Positions 63,413 through 64,000 of a stretch of DNA of 64,000 nt are shown here, one piece after another. The notes below the pieces were generated by a model, which saw nothing but the letters and a program-made list of their open reading frames with translations, had not been told where the DNA came from and searched no databases. The position numbers and the translations under genes are program-made. This DNA is from a virus. The DNA lies in IMG/VR virus record IMGVR_UViG_3300037245_000888, positions 47,833-111,832 of that record. One strand, 5' to 3'. The first letter of the stretch is position 1. Each line of letters opens with the position of its first letter.

Positions 63413-64000
63413 TTAATCTCCAATGAAATATGATCTTTGTTTGTGATTAACATATCTACGTTTACCATCTCCAATGTTTTCCTCTCCAACTTTATATTTT
63501 ATAGTGTTAGGTATAAATCTATTTCTAACTCTTCTGTATCCATCAATAAACTCACCTTGAAAGAATTCACATATTTTCTCCTTATGCATTAACTTAAAAT
63601 ACTTAGTTAATATAGCTCCATTTATTCTTAATGATTCAAATATCATTTCTCTACTAGGAGATGACATTCCATATCCATGTGTAGGATTATAGTAGTTCTC
63701 TAATAGGTAATACAATATAACAATTTGATATGGTTTCTTTTCTCCAGTATCTAATTTAACTAAACTTTCAAATCTTTCTTCATCCACCATTGTGAATATT
63801 TTACCTTCATCAATATATATAGATGATTTGCCATGGCTATTAAATCTCTTAAAGTCAAACTTAATATATCCATTTTCCTTTAATCTATCTAAAGACCTCA
63901 TTAATGTTCTATGATCATTTATAAAAGTTAGCTGCTTTAATTTGTTAGCTCTAATCTCAATAGTGTACCATGAGCCATTTTTGGTTCCTATAAGTTTTCT
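63413..64000 (-). CDS. Winged-helix-like protein, 5'-partial (possible replication initiator)
   Basis: The frame is open to the window edge upstream of the first ATG (at 63901), giving at least 195 residues with no start. N-terminal part is helix-turn-helix-like (EIRANKLKQLTF, NDHRTLMRSLDRLKENGYIKF, the last being a recognition-helix/wing pattern). A second similar segment follows in the middle (SREMIFESLRINGAILTKYFKLMHKEKI). No enzymatic motif. Two winged helices beside iterons are the plan of theta-plasmid initiators, but transcription regulation is also possible. Confidence 0.6.
   Translation of the reverse strand, partial: RKLIGTKNGSWYTIEIRANKLKQLTFINDHRTLMRSLDRLKENGYIKFDFKRFNSHGKSSIYIDEGKIFTMVDEERFESLVKLDTGEKKPYQIVILYYLLENYYNPTHGYGMSSPSREMIFESLRINGAILTKYFKLMHKEKICEFFQGEFIDGYRRVRNRFIPNTIKYKVGEENIGDGKRRYVNHKQRSYFIGD

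Overview
The window reads as one continuous piece of a large, AT-rich, tailed double-stranded DNA phage (or phage-plasmid) genome; both ends cut through genes. A Firmicute host, most likely an anaerobic clostridium, is inferred from strong AGGAGG ribosome binding sites, consensus sigma-A type promoters, an oxygen-sensitive class III ribonucleotide reductase (NrdD/NrdG), ThyX, and a thiolactone peptide cassette of the Agr type. No tail sheath or contractile baseplate gene was recognised, so a long non-contractile tail is the likely morphology. The gene set (DnaE polymerase, RNR, ThyX, a probable iteron origin) recalls large pseudolysogenic clostridial phages such as c-st, but that is inference without a database search.

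Layout. Positions 1-17812 (+ strand): replication and nucleotide metabolism. They hold the C-terminal part of a DnaE-type DNA polymerase III alpha subunit, a RecD-like helicase, a UvrD helicase fused behind a Cas4/AddB-like nuclease domain, a protein carrying the RNA polymerase alpha C-terminal domain, many small unknown genes, a DUF1064 nuclease-like protein, an HslV/proteasome-like Ntn hydrolase, NrdD, NrdG, dUTPase and ThyX. This arm meets the late arm head-on at a strong hairpin terminator (17884-17932).

Positions 17968-53093 (- strand, transcribed right to left): virion and lysis genes in classical order. These are a possible small terminase, large terminase, portal, protease/scaffold, capsid, head-tail connectors, tail tube, tape measure, baseplate, upper baseplate protein, holin-like genes, amidase endolysin, tailspike and fibre. 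Two free-standing GIY-YIG-type endonuclease genes interrupt it. Between baseplate and lysis genes sits a quorum-sensing cassette: an AgrC-like membrane domain without kinase, a 33-residue AgrD pro-peptide and a short AgrB with its catalytic His and Cys.

Positions 53210-58997 (- strand): a metallophosphoesterase, then an RNA-rich segment with tRNA-Ser(GCU), tRNA-His(GUG), an unusual tRNA with a likely UCA anticodon, a tRNA-like element, and about 1.36 kb without genes but full of hairpins, resembling the GOLLD/ROOL class of giant phage RNAs. Small unknown genes lie between. Positions 58998-63064 (- strand): a sigma-A promoter drives four small genes and an 873-residue single-chain RNA polymerase of the YonO/QDE-1 type with an intact DFDSD motif. 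Positions 63218-64000: three 22-bp tandem iterons next to a winged-helix-like gene cut by the window edge, a plausible origin of replication.

Together the genes suggest that host RNA polymerase reads sigma-A promoters for early genes, including the phage RNA polymerase, which may then transcribe the late arm (where almost no sigma-A promoters are visible), and that a secreted cyclic peptide reports phage or host density at the point where lysis is controlled.
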